Positions 44,679 through 53,208 of a stretch of 64,000 nucleotides of DNA are shown one piece after another; the stretch's first letter is position 1, and every line of letters begins with the position of its first letter. The notes below the pieces were generated by a model that saw only the letters and a program-made list of their open reading frames with translations, was not told where the DNA came from and made no database searches. Made by a program: the position numbers and the translations under genes. Where the stretch lies: the NCBI GenBank assembly GCA_034928535.1, contig JAYFOV010000008.1, positions 17,213-81,212 of the forward strand, read 5' to 3'. The stretch comes from CAXXOK01 sp001604115 (lineage in GTDB: Bacteria > Bacillota > Clostridia > Christensenellales > Aristaeellaceae).

Positions 44679-45704
44679 TTACGATTCTTTCCCGAAGCCG
44701 CAGTTGGGGTAGGTGCACACGTCACAGTTGAGGCATAATCCTCCACAGCCCAGCTGTGCAATGTCTTTTTTGGAGATAGGTACACCGGCCACGATGCGTG
44801 GCAGCAGCAAATCAAACACAGTCGCTTTGGCGTACATGACGCAGCCGGGGAGCCCCAGAATGGGCACGTCATCCGCAAAGTAGCCCAGCAGCAGCATTGC
44901 GCCGGGCAATACCGGTGCGCCGTAGCTGACGATGCGCGCGCCGCTTTGCTTGATTGCCGCGGGGGTCATGTCATCCGGGTCCACGCTCATGCCGCCTGTG
45001 CAAAGGATCAGTTCCACACCCGCATCCCGCATGGCCTGGATCGCTTCCACGATATGCTCCTGCGCATCATCCGTCACAAGGTGCTCCACCGTTTCCACCC
45101 CAAAGGCAGCCAGTTTGGCCTGCACAACGGGCGTGAACCGATCCTGGATGCGCCCGTGGAACACCTCGTTGCCGGTGGTCACGATGCCCGCCTTCAGCGC
45201 GCGGAAAGGGTGCAGCGTTAGCAGCGGAACAGCGCCCGCAATGGCTTCTGCCTGCTCAATACGGCTTTGATGGATCACCAGGGGGATGACCCGCGTGCCG
45301 CATAGCTTGTCGCCAGCCTTCACCGCCTCATGCGTATGGCGGGTCGCGATCATCAGTTCCTCCAGCATGTTGATCCGTAGCAACCGCTCGGTGTCCACGG
45401 TGAGCACGCCATCCCGTGTGGCCATCAACTCCAGCTTGCCTTCCCGGATCTCCCCGCGTTCCATCCATTGATTTTGACATAGCGCACCCAGACGCTCCGC
45501 CGCATCGTTTTCATGCAGATGCTCCGCGTCCATTTCCCAAACGAACAAGTGATCCTTGCCCATGCTCAACAGCATCGGGATATCCGCCTCCGTGACCACA
45601 TGACCTTTGCGGAACTGTGCGCCTTTCCACTCCCCGGGTACGATGCGCGTCACGTCATGGCAGAGAACCTGCCCTACTGCATGAATGGTTTCGATGCGCC
45701 GCAT
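44679..45704 (-). CDS. Molybdopterin-binding protein with a C-terminal cysteine cluster
   Basis: First gene of the molybdenum operon, 341 residues. The middle contains a MoaB/MoeA-like molybdopterin-binding domain: AGIVTTGNEVFHGRIQDRF, then ILCTGGMSVDPDDMTP and LGLPGCVMYAKATVFDLLLPRI. The N-terminal ~150 residues resemble a MoeA-like domain (VGQVLCHDVTRIVPGEWKGA). The last ~20 residues hold five cysteines (CxxxCxxCxxxxC-like), suggesting a metal site. It may replace canonical MoeA, or sense the cofactor. AAAGGAG precedes the ATG. Confidence 0.82.
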   Translation of the reverse strand: MRRIETIHAVGQVLCHDVTRIVPGEWKGAQFRKGHVVTEADIPMLLSMGKDHLFVWEMDAEHLHENDAAERLGALCQNQWMERGEIREGKLELMATRDGVLTVDTERLLRINMLEELMIATRHTHEAVKAGDKLCGTRVIPLVIHQSRIEQAEAIAGAVPLLTLHPFRALKAGIVTTGNEVFHGRIQDRFTPVVQAKLAAFGVETVEHLVTDDAQEHIVEAIQAMRDAGVELILCTGGMSVDPDDMTPAAIKQSGARIVSYGAPVLPGAMLLLGYFADDVPILGLPGCVMYAKATVFDLLLPRIVAGVPISKKDIAQLGCGGLCLNCDVCTYPNCGFGKES

Positions 45705-45738
45705 TGCATAGCTCCTTTCCCTTGGCTTCGTTGCCTGC

Positions 45739-45767
45739 ATTATAGCATGATACTCTTTTCAGGACAA
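45739..45767 (-). promoter_or_regulatory. Promoter of the molybdenum operon
   Basis: On the minus strand TTGTCC (45762-45767), a 17-base spacer, and a perfect TATAAT (45739-45744) with a TGC extension. The leader to the first ATG is only about 29 bases, too short for a riboswitch. Confidence 0.85.
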
Positions 45768-45790
45768 CGCTATATACTGATATTATTACG
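45768..45790. promoter_or_regulatory. Possible ModE-like operator
   Basis: Contains a perfect CGCTATATA half (45768-45776) and, 23 bases end to end, a degraded second half ending in TTACG. This resembles ModE sites (CGnTATATA-N6-TATATnnCG). It abuts the -35 box of the molybdenum operon promoter. No modE gene is in the window, so the call is tentative. Confidence 0.35.
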
Positions 45791-45937
45791 TTTATAGGCT
45801 ACTGCAATAAATGAAATTAGGCGCAGTATGTTGCTTTCATTCATCGCGCCGCGATTGGAAGTGAGCAGACCCATTGTATGCAAAAATCGCCGGAGCGTCA
45901 ACAGCCCGGCGATTGATCCCGGTGGTTTGCCTGAGGC

Positions 45938-46942
45938 TCAGGGGCGCACCATGTCCGCTTTGCGCTGCCAGCGAAGGGTAGCCCAACTGACCAGCTGATG
46001 GTAGCCCATGCCCAGCAGCACATTGCCAGCGCACAGCCCTAGCCACCCCCACGCACTGGTAAGGCTGCTTGCCTTGGCCAGTTCCACCATCCAGATATTG
46101 ATCAGATAAATCTCAAAGGAGCTTTTCCCCACAGCACGCAGCGGCTTGAACAAGGGTGCGGCCCGCGTAAGCTTGCTCAGGCCATAGGCCAGCCCCACGC
46201 AAAGCGCGGGGGTAATCAGCGCAAAGGGGTACCAGTACATGCCGTAATCAATGAGCACCCCATCACCCAAACGCAGGCTGTAAAGCAAAATGCCAAGCCC
46301 AAGCACAAACGCAGCCACATAGGCCGTGCGCACCAGACCACGCCGCCGGCTGATGCGCCAGTCCATGCCAAATGCCAAACCCAGTATAAAAACCGGCAAG
46401 CGGGACGCGGCCATCATTTGCTTGAGTCCGATGTTGGCTATGCCCACCCCGGCGCTCAGCGCCAACAGCAGCGCAAGCGCATGGAGGGGTTTTTTGCTGC
46501 GCACCAGCACCGCATAGCAAAGCGGCGCGATCAGGAAAAACAGAAACTGTGCATTGGCATACCAGTTGAACACTTTCGGCGTCTGAATCCAGTAGCCGAC
46601 CATCGTCAGGTTGCCCATCACGCCGCGCGCAGCCTGCACGGGGCTGAGCCCATAACCGGGAAACATGATGGCCATCCATAACAGCAGCAGGGGCAGATAG
46701 GCGGGCAGCACACGCCAAAGACGGCGGCTCGCATAACCGCGCAGCTCCTCCCCGTTGTGCAGCGAGCGGAATAACCCCATCCCCATCAGGAACAGGAAAA
46801 TATCCACACCGCCGTAGCCGATGGCTCGCAGCGTGTCCCATGCTCCGGGCAGCGCCAGCGGGCTGTGAAAGTAAACCACCCATAGGATGGCGATGCCTTT
46901 GAGCTCCTCACGGTAGCGGCTCACCCATTGCCTGTGTTCCAT
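45938..46942 (-). CDS. Acyltransferase family 3 membrane protein
   Basis: An integral membrane acyltransferase of 334 residues with about ten hydrophobic helices. The N-terminal YREELKGIAILWVVYFHS contains the family's conserved histidine; GYGGVDIFLFLMGMGLF and RLWRVLPAYLP are further family motifs (the R-R-x-x-R-x-x-P pattern). Such proteins O-acylate surface polysaccharides or peptidoglycan. AGGAGGG precedes the ATG. It follows the ATP synthase operon terminator; its substrate may be the glycan encoded at 15-30 kb. Confidence 0.85.
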   Translation of the reverse strand: MEHRQWVSRYREELKGIAILWVVYFHSPLALPGAWDTLRAIGYGGVDIFLFLMGMGLFRSLHNGEELRGYASRRLWRVLPAYLPLLLLWMAIMFPGYGLSPVQAARGVMGNLTMVGYWIQTPKVFNWYANAQFLFFLIAPLCYAVLVRSKKPLHALALLLALSAGVGIANIGLKQMMAASRLPVFILGLAFGMDWRISRRRGLVRTAYVAAFVLGLGILLYSLRLGDGVLIDYGMYWYPFALITPALCVGLAYGLSKLTRAAPLFKPLRAVGKSSFEIYLINIWMVELAKASSLTSAWGWLGLCAGNVLLGMGYHQLVSWATLRWQRKADMVRP

Positions 46943-46966
46943 GCCGTTGCCCTCCTATTTACAAAG

Positions 46967-46993
46967 CAAGCCGCCGGGTGATCCGGCGGCTTG
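46967..46993 (-). terminator. Terminator of the ATP synthase operon
   Basis: Perfect 11-bp GC-rich stem (46967-46977 with 46983-46993) and a 5-base loop, about 60 bases after atpC. The T-rich tail is weak (CTTTGT). Confidence 0.72.
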
Positions 46994-47054
46994 TGGTAGC
47001 GTACATGTTGTGCCCGGAGAGGGGCTGGGTTTTACGCGGCCACGCCTGTGCGGG

Positions 47055-47474
47055 TCACTGGTTCACATGGTGCTGGCTGCTCACACGTAGGCGGGTCATG
47101 GCGCGCAACAGCATAGCCTGGTTCATCAGATAGCTCTGGCGATCCTGCTGCTGCAACAGCGCTTCCCGCGCGTGCGCTTCGGCACGCTCGGCACGTACCC
47201 GGTCGATATCCTCCGGCCATTCGGCGGATTGGAGCATCACGACTGTTTCATCCTGTGTGATGGTCATAAAGCCATCGGATGCAGCAGCCCATAAGGTTTT
47301 GCCTTCTTCATTACGCAGGGTCAGCTCCCCTTCGGTCAGGCTGACCACGGTGGGGGCATGGTCGGCCAGCACACACAACTGCCCGTCCAGCGCGCTCACG
47401 TTGAGCATCTCGACCTCGCCCTGGAAAAACGCGTGTTCCGGCGTCAGAATGCTTAGGTGGAACAGCTTGGCCAT
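47055..47474 (-). CDS. atpC: ATP synthase epsilon subunit
   Basis: Central-stalk subunit of 139 residues that couples and can inhibit rotation. The beta-sandwich N-domain has LSILTPEHAFFQGEVEMLNVSALDGQLCVLADHAPTV; the helical C-domain has DIDRVRAERAEAHAREALLQQQDR. The ATG lies next to the atpD stop, with GGAGG inside the end of atpD. Confidence 0.95.
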   Translation of the reverse strand: MAKLFHLSILTPEHAFFQGEVEMLNVSALDGQLCVLADHAPTVVSLTEGELTLRNEEGKTLWAAASDGFMTITQDETVVMLQSAEWPEDIDRVRAERAEAHAREALLQQQDRQSYLMNQAMLLRAMTRLRVSSQHHVNQ

Positions 47475-48866
47475 TTACTTCGCCTCCAGTTCCTTAGCCT
47501 TCCGGCGGGCGTCCTCCAGATTGCCGACCATGTAAAACGCATCCTCCGGCAGGTCATCCGCTTCGCCATCAACAATGGCTTTGAAAGACGCGATGGTGTC
47601 CTCCAACTTGACATATCGGCCGGGAATACCGCTGAACACTTCCGCAACCGCCATCGGCTGGCTGAGGAAACGCTGCAGGCGGCGGGCGCGCAGCACGGTC
47701 TTTTGATCTTCGTCACTGAGTTCTTCCATACCGAGGATGGCGATGATATCCTGCAACTCACGGTAGCGCTGCAAAGCTTCCTGCACACGGCGCGCAACGC
47801 TGTAGTGCTCCTGACCCACAATGCTGGGATCCAGGATGCGGCTGGAGCTGTCCAGCGGATCCACCGCAGGATAGATGCCGATTTCCGCAATTGCGCGGCT
47901 GAGCACCGTGGTCGCATCCAGGTGCGAGAAAATGGCGCTGGGGGCGGGGTCTGTGAGATCGTCCGCCGGAACGTAAATCGCCTGCACCGAGGTAATGGAA
48001 CCATCGTTGGTGGATGTGATGCGCTCCTCCAGATCGCCGACTTCGGTGGCCAGCGTGGGCTGGTAGCCTACCGCGCTCGGCAAGCGCCCCAGCAAGGCAG
48101 ATACTTCGCTGCCCGCCTGAATGAAGCGGAAAATGTTGTCGATGAACAACAGCATGTTCTGCTTTTTGACATCGCGGAAATATTCCGCCAGCGTGAGCCC
48201 TGTCATGGCAACGCGCATGCGCGCCCCCGGCGGCTCGTTCATCTGGCCAAACACCAGCGCCGTATTCTTGATCACGCCGGAATTGGTCATTTCGGTTAGC
48301 AGATCGTTACCTTCGCGGCTGCGCTCGCCCACGCCGGTAAACACGCTGTAGCCGCCGTGCTCGGTGGCAATGTTGTGAATCAGCTCCAAAATGAGCACCG
48401 TTTTGCCCACGCCTGCGCCGCCGAACAGGCCGATTTTACCGCCGCGCGCGTAAGGCGCGAGCAAATCGATCACTTTGATGCCTGTTTCAAAAATCTGCGC
48501 CACGGGCTGCTGCTCTGCAAACCCCGGGGCTTTGCGGTGGATGGGCAGCGCTTCCTTTGTTACCGGCGGTTCCTGACCATCGATCGGTCTGCCCAGCACG
48601 TCAATCGCGCGGCCCAGCATTTCGGGTCCGACAGGGATGGTAATGGGTGCGCCGGTGCTTTCCACCACCAGGCCACGGGACAGCCCTTCGGTCGCCTCCA
48701 GCGCGATGCAACGCACCGTTGTACCCAGATGCTCGTGCACTTCCGCTGCGACTTTGCGCTCCCCATCCAACACATACAGCAACGTATGGATCGGGGGCAC
48801 CTCGCCCGCGCGAAAACGCACGTCCATCACGGGACCCGCGATGCGTATCAAAGTACCTTTTGTCAT
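47475..48866 (-). CDS. atpD: ATP synthase beta subunit
   Basis: Catalytic F1 subunit of 463 residues. The P-loop is GGAGVGKT, the catalytic Glu lies in GVGERSREGNDL, and the ALLGRLPSAVGYQPTLA DELSEED-equivalent region is present (EELSDEDQ). The ATG at 48866 follows GGAAGGAG; an extension to 48914 is unsupported. It follows atpG after about 90 bases. Confidence 0.97.
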   Translation of the reverse strand: MTKGTLIRIAGPVMDVRFRAGEVPPIHTLLYVLDGERKVAAEVHEHLGTTVRCIALEATEGLSRGLVVESTGAPITIPVGPEMLGRAIDVLGRPIDGQEPPVTKEALPIHRKAPGFAEQQPVAQIFETGIKVIDLLAPYARGGKIGLFGGAGVGKTVLILELIHNIATEHGGYSVFTGVGERSREGNDLLTEMTNSGVIKNTALVFGQMNEPPGARMRVAMTGLTLAEYFRDVKKQNMLLFIDNIFRFIQAGSEVSALLGRLPSAVGYQPTLATEVGDLEERITSTNDGSITSVQAIYVPADDLTDPAPSAIFSHLDATTVLSRAIAEIGIYPAVDPLDSSSRILDPSIVGQEHYSVARRVQEALQRYRELQDIIAILGMEELSDEDQKTVLRARRLQRFLSQPMAVAEVFSGIPGRYVKLEDTIASFKAIVDGEADDLPEDAFYMVGNLEDARRKAKELEAK

Positions 48867-48956
48867 AGCGTTTCTCCTTCCCAGAGTGGGATAGGCTACA
48901 CAGGGTAAGCGCAATCACGGCGCCCCGTGTTGCGCGGCGTCTGCCATGCAGGGCGC

Positions 48957-49832
48957 TTAAAGCGTAAAGCTCTCGGGGTTGCCCCCGATGATCTCGTTGA
49001 TCTCCTGCGTGATGGCAGCCTGTCGTGCATGGTTCAGCTTCAGGCGCAGTTTTTTGAGCATCTCATCAGCGTTGCGCGTGGCCGATTCCATGGCCGTCAT
49101 GCGCGCGCGGTTCTCGCTGGCAAAACTCTGCACCAAGCAGCTGTAAATCACACCAACCACATAGTGCTGCGCCATGCTGTCCAGCACTCCGCGTGCATCC
49201 GGCCAAAAATCCAGACCGCTGGTCGGGTTGTGCATCGGCGGCACATGGCGCACCGTGTGTTTGGTAATGGGCAGCAGGCTCAAGCGTGTTGGCTTGGTGA
49301 TGCCGCCTTTGAGCATTTGCGTGAAGATGACGAACACTTCGTCAAACTCATCGCGTCTGTAGCGGCGGCACAGTTCCGCCGCCAGCTCGCGCGCCTTGTC
49401 CAGCGTTGGGTTTTGCACGGCAGTCAGGTAGCTGGCGTCCACTGTCAAGCCTTTACGGCGAAAAAAATCAGTCGCCATGTGCCCAAAGGTTATCAGGCGC
49501 ACATTTTGATGCCGCGTGCCCGTCACTTCCTGGTAGGCCAGCTTGAGCACATCATGGTTGTAGCCGCCGCACATGCCTTTGTCCCCGGCGATGACCAGGT
49601 AACAGGCGCGCCTTCCATGCGCTTTGTAATAGTCGCTGCGGAAATCGTCCGGTGCGTTATCCAGGATGAAGCGCATGTTGCTGCGCACCAGCGTATAGTA
49701 CCGCACAGTCTGATCATGCGCGTTCATGGCCTTTTTCATCTTTGCGGACGAAATCAGGTGCATGGCGCGCGTGATCTTGGCCGTTTCCGTTACGGCTTTG
49801 ATGTGATGCCGGATCTCCGCAATGGAGCTCAT
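48957..49832 (-). CDS. atpG: ATP synthase gamma subunit
   Basis: Rotor shaft of 291 residues. The N-terminal helix contains EIRHHIKAVTETAKITRAMHLISSAKM, and the C-terminal helix RARMTAMESATRNADEMLKKLRLKLNHARQAAITQEINEI is the family signature. The start overlaps the atpA stop by four bases. Confidence 0.96.
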   Translation of the reverse strand: MSSIAEIRHHIKAVTETAKITRAMHLISSAKMKKAMNAHDQTVRYYTLVRSNMRFILDNAPDDFRSDYYKAHGRRACYLVIAGDKGMCGGYNHDVLKLAYQEVTGTRHQNVRLITFGHMATDFFRRKGLTVDASYLTAVQNPTLDKARELAAELCRRYRRDEFDEVFVIFTQMLKGGITKPTRLSLLPITKHTVRHVPPMHNPTSGLDFWPDARGVLDSMAQHYVVGVIYSCLVQSFASENRARMTAMESATRNADEMLKKLRLKLNHARQAAITQEINEIIGGNPESFTL

Positions 49833-51418
49833 GGATTCTCACCTGCCACAGGCGTTGGCAGCGGGCAGTGCGCAGCGGGCGTGTCCCAATCCATATCGGG
49901 GTGCGCGTTGCCCTCGCCCGTCAGCCACGATTCGATTGCCACACGCAGCTGCGTCTCGCTGGAATGGCTTAGTTCGCCGGAAACGTTCAGCGCTGTGTAC
50001 ACTTTGGGAAAATGCACCCTGAAAAACTCCGGAAAGCCCTCCTTGAACTGGACCAAGCTCTTTTGCGTCATTTCCTTGGGTAGCATGCCCTGCGTTGCGG
50101 CATACAGGAACGCTACCTGCACGGCCAGCGGCATGGGTGAGTTGTTGCGCTGCTTGATCAGCTCCGTGAGCTTATCGCCATACTGGAGCTTATCCTGTGT
50201 GGAGGCATCCAGATCGCTGGCAAACTGAGCAAACACCTGCAATTCTCGGTACTGCGCCAGTTCCAAGCGCAGCTTGCCCGCCACTTTGCGGATGCTCTTA
50301 TGCTGCGCCGCACCGCCTACGCGGCTCACGGAAAGGCCTCCGTTGACTGCCGGACGAATACCCTCGCGGAACATTTCCGTATCCAAAAAGATCTGTCCAT
50401 CTGTAATGGAGATCACATTTGTGGGAATGTATGCGGAAATATCGCCCGCCTGCGTTTCAATGATCGGCAGCGCAGTCATGCTGCCGCCACCCAAATCATC
50501 GCTCAGGCATGCAGCACGCTCCAACAGACGGCTGTGCAGGTAAAACACATCGCCCGGATACGCCTCGCGTCCCGGCGGCCGGTGCAGGAGCAGCGACATG
50601 GCGCGGTAGGCCACGGCATGCTTGCTTAAATCGTCATACACGATGAGTACATCGCGCCCATTGTACATATACCATTCCGCCATCGCGCAGCCGGCGTAAG
50701 GGGCGATGTACTGCAGGGTGGCGCTATCCGCTGCGCTGGCATTCACTACAATGGTATATTCCATCGCGCCCGCTTCCCGCAGGTGGTTAATCATTTGCGC
50801 CACGCTGGAGGCTTTTTGACCAATGGCGACGTAAATGCAGACGACGTTCTCGTCCTTCTGGTTCAAAATGGTATCGATAGCGATGCTGGTCTTGCCGGTT
50901 TGCCGGTCGCCGATGATCAGCTCACGCTGACCACGCCCGATCGGCACCATGGCGTCTATGGCCAGCAGTCCGGTCTGCATCGGTTTGGTAACAGGCTTGC
51001 GGCTCAGGATGGCCGGTGCGGGCATCTCCAGCGGGCGCAGCTCCGTATCAGGGATGTGGTCGCTGCCGTCCAGCGGAATCCCCAGCGGATCGACCACATG
51101 CCCCAGCAAGCCGTCCCCACAGGGCACAGACAGCACACGTCCCGTGCCATAGGCGGACATGCCAACTGAAATGCCCGCGTCATCGCCCAGCGCGACGGCA
51201 TAAACCAGCTTCTCCTCCAGTGTCATTGCAATGGCAAAGCTGCCGCTTTCGATCTCGATCATCTCGCCGAGCTTGCAATCGTTGAGCCCGTCGATGTGCA
51301 GCACGCCATCGCCCACAAAGAGTACCTTGCCTGCGCTACGCACTTCCACCGAGCGTTCGTAGCCCGTGAGCCGTTCCTTCAGGCTATCGCCGACCGTTTT
51401 CCATGTGGTTTGGCTCAT
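49829..51418 (-). CDS. atpA: ATP synthase alpha subunit
   Basis: Regulatory F1 subunit of 529 residues. The P-loop is GDRQTGKT, and the AIGQKASSVAQ and LSRVGGAAQ-like (SVSRVGGAAQHK) motifs are present. The N-terminal helix that normally contacts delta is present. The C-terminus carries an extra ~25 Pro/Asp/His-rich residues. AGGAGGAG precedes the ATG, which overlaps the atpH stop. Confidence 0.97.
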   Translation of the reverse strand: MSQTTWKTVGDSLKERLTGYERSVEVRSAGKVLFVGDGVLHIDGLNDCKLGEMIEIESGSFAIAMTLEEKLVYAVALGDDAGISVGMSAYGTGRVLSVPCGDGLLGHVVDPLGIPLDGSDHIPDTELRPLEMPAPAILSRKPVTKPMQTGLLAIDAMVPIGRGQRELIIGDRQTGKTSIAIDTILNQKDENVVCIYVAIGQKASSVAQMINHLREAGAMEYTIVVNASAADSATLQYIAPYAGCAMAEWYMYNGRDVLIVYDDLSKHAVAYRAMSLLLHRPPGREAYPGDVFYLHSRLLERAACLSDDLGGGSMTALPIIETQAGDISAYIPTNVISITDGQIFLDTEMFREGIRPAVNGGLSVSRVGGAAQHKSIRKVAGKLRLELAQYRELQVFAQFASDLDASTQDKLQYGDKLTELIKQRNNSPMPLAVQVAFLYAATQGMLPKEMTQKSLVQFKEGFPEFFRVHFPKVYTALNVSGELSHSSETQLRVAIESWLTGEGNAHPDMDWDTPAAHCPLPTPVAGENP

Positions 51419-51717
51419 AGCTCCTCCTCATCATGACGCGTCAGCACTTTTCGAACATTCGTCAGCTGCCCAAGCAGCGAGCCGTCATAGGCGCGTCCTT
51501 CCACTTCCACGCGGAGGCCTGCGATCAGCGCCTTATCCAGACGGTAATTCAAGCGCACATGGCTGCCAAGCAAATCTTCAAAATATTGGACGATGCGTTT
51601 CTGCGTTGCCACAGACAGTGGCATGCCCGAAATGATTTGGCCACGGAGCACCGTGCGCGTGGTCGTCTGCTGTGCGTCCTCCTCCAGGAGTTCCACAGCC
51701 ATGTTTTCCTCACTCAC
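51415..51717 (-). CDS. atpH: ATP synthase delta subunit, truncated (C-terminal domain only)
   Basis: Only 100 residues, against about 175-180 normally. The segment LSVATQKRIVQYFEDLLGSHVRLNYRLDKALIAGLRVEVEGRAYDGSLLGQL matches the C-terminal domain of delta/OSCP. The helical N-terminal domain that binds alpha is missing. The first ~20 residues are acidic and unlike that domain. The GTG start follows AGGTGG within the end of atpF and there is no room for a lost upstream part, so this looks like a true reduction rather than a frameshift. Confidence 0.82.
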   Translation of the reverse strand: MSEENMAVELLEEDAQQTTTRTVLRGQIISGMPLSVATQKRIVQYFEDLLGSHVRLNYRLDKALIAGLRVEVEGRAYDGSLLGQLTNVRKVLTRHDEEEL

Positions 51718-51720
51718 GGC

Positions 51721-52203
51721 TCATTCCACCTTTTTCAGGAAATCGTCCACAAGTTTGGCGTGATCCTCTTCCGTGACTTCGCGCTGCAGGATTTTTCCAG
51801 CCAGCGCCACGCTCAAGTTAGCAACTTCGTCACGCATCTCGTTGCGTGCATTTTTCCGGATAAAATCCGATTCGGTTTTGGCACGTTTGATAGTCTGCTC
51901 TGCGTCATCGTGAGCATCCTCCAAAATTTGCTGCGCCTGCTCCTGTGCCTGTGAGACGCTCTGTGCCACCACTTCTGCGGCCTGCTTGCGCGCAGCCATC
52001 AGAGCCTCCTGCGCCTGGATCTGCTCCTGCCTGAGCTGCTCCTGTGCATTTGAAACGTCCTGCAGTTCCTTGGCCACACCTGCTGTACGGGCGTTCATAT
52101 ACTTGCGTACCGGTTTGTACAATAGGAAATACAGCGCGACTAACAGAATCGCGGCATTGACGACATGCAACAGGATGGACAGCGGGTTGAACATCCCTTC
52201 CAC
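51721..52203 (-). CDS. atpF: ATP synthase b subunit
   Basis: Peripheral-stalk subunit of 160 residues. A single N-terminal membrane helix (LLHVVNAAILLVALYFLLYKPV) is followed by a long Ala/Gln/Glu-rich coiled coil. The start is GTG, eight bases after GGAGGG. The end (LQREVTEEDHAKLVDDFLKKVE) is the normal delta-binding tail. Confidence 0.95.
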   Translation of the reverse strand: MEGMFNPLSILLHVVNAAILLVALYFLLYKPVRKYMNARTAGVAKELQDVSNAQEQLRQEQIQAQEALMAARKQAAEVVAQSVSQAQEQAQQILEDAHDDAEQTIKRAKTESDFIRKNARNEMRDEVANLSVALAGKILQREVTEEDHAKLVDDFLKKVE

Positions 52204-52236
52204 GCGTTATCCCTCCTTACTTTGTCACGACCATCG

Positions 52237-52476
52237 TCACACTACTTTTGCGCCCAGGATAAACACGATCAGGATGCCTACCAGCAGTGCGTACACAGCG
52301 CAGGTTTCCATCATGATCAGGCCAAACATCAGCGAAGAGTTGATCTTGCCGGCGGCTTCCGGCTGGCGTGCGATAGCCTCCACAGCCTTACCCGTTGCAT
52401 TACCCATACCCAGGGCGGCGCCAGCGCCGCACAGCGCAGCAATACCCGCGCCAATTGCAATGATACCCAGTGTCAT
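52237..52476 (-). CDS. atpE: ATP synthase c subunit
   Basis: Membrane rotor subunit of 79 residues: two helices joined by the polar ARQPE loop. The ion-binding carboxylate is Glu57 (MMET). The residue 33 positions earlier, where Na+-type subunits have Gln, is Met24, so proton coupling is more likely, although a Thr follows the Glu. The ATG at 52476 is eight bases after GGAGG; an ATG six bases upstream is too close. Confidence 0.95.
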   Translation of the reverse strand: MTLGIIAIGAGIAALCGAGAALGMGNATGKAVEAIARQPEAAGKINSSLMFGLIMMETCAVYALLVGILIVFILGAKVV

Positions 52477-52539
52477 GGTCATATCCTCCTTGACATCTCA
52501 ATAGCTTATATCCGTTACGCGCACCTGCGCGGGTAACGC

Positions 52540-53208
52540 TTACTCTACGGCTTCGCTCACATACACCAGGGTGAGCAACCCCAGCACAAAGGTCTGGATG
52601 CCTACGTGCAAAACGTTGAAGTAGGCGGCCACCACGGCCGGCAGAATGATGGGTTCCACCGCATAAATCAACTGCATGATGATGCCGCCCACCATAATAT
52701 TGGCGAACAGACGGATGGCAATCGAGCAGGGCGCGATGAAGTCCGTCAGAATACGGATGGGCATGACGATCGGGGATGGCATGCACAGACCCTTTAGCCG
52801 GCCGCGAACCCCCCCGCGGAATTTCAGCCCCGTGACGTTAACCACCGCAAACGTGCAAAGCCCCATGGCAAAAGTGCAGTTGATATCCTCCGTGGCGGGC
52901 GGCAAACCGAACAACTCGATAATGGTGTTAAAGAACACGTAAGCCATGAGCGTCATCACCGCCGGAGCAACAAAGTCCGCCGCGTGACCGACTTTGCCCG
53001 CCGACCAACGGTATACCCCATCAACCAGCAGTTCAATCGCATTTTGCCAACCTTTGGGTTCCGGCTTCAGGCGCCGAACCACCAGGAAATGCAGCAACAC
53101 GATGGCAATGAGCAACACCGCCATCACAAACCAAGAGATGAATACCGAGAGCCCCACATTGATCCCGAATACCTCGTAGTGCTCCGGGTATAGGCTAACA
53201 TGCAGCAC
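52540..53208 (-). CDS. atpB: ATP synthase a subunit
   Basis: Stator membrane subunit of 222 residues with five or six helices. The essential arginine lies in SIAIRLFANIMVGG. FNTIIELFGLPP and the QTFVLGLLTLVYVSEAVE end are typical. The start is GTG directly after the upstream stop, with GGAGG in that gene's end. Confidence 0.95.
   Translation of the reverse strand: MLHVSLYPEHYEVFGINVGLSVFISWFVMAVLLIAIVLLHFLVVRRLKPEPKGWQNAIELLVDGVYRWSAGKVGHAADFVAPAVMTLMAYVFFNTIIELFGLPPATEDINCTFAMGLCTFAVVNVTGLKFRGGVRGRLKGLCMPSPIVMPIRILTDFIAPCSIAIRLFANIMVGGIIMQLIYAVEPIILPAVVAAYFNVLHVGIQTFVLGLLTLVYVSEAVE

Noticed and set aside
45705..45735. Riboswitch in the 5' leader of the molybdenum operon
   Set aside because: The predicted leader is only about 29 bases; the structured RNA is instead found at 40104-40160.
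51415..51721. Short delta subunit as a frameshift artefact
   Set aside because: The gene abuts atpF and overlaps atpA, and no frame nearby encodes the missing N-terminal domain.
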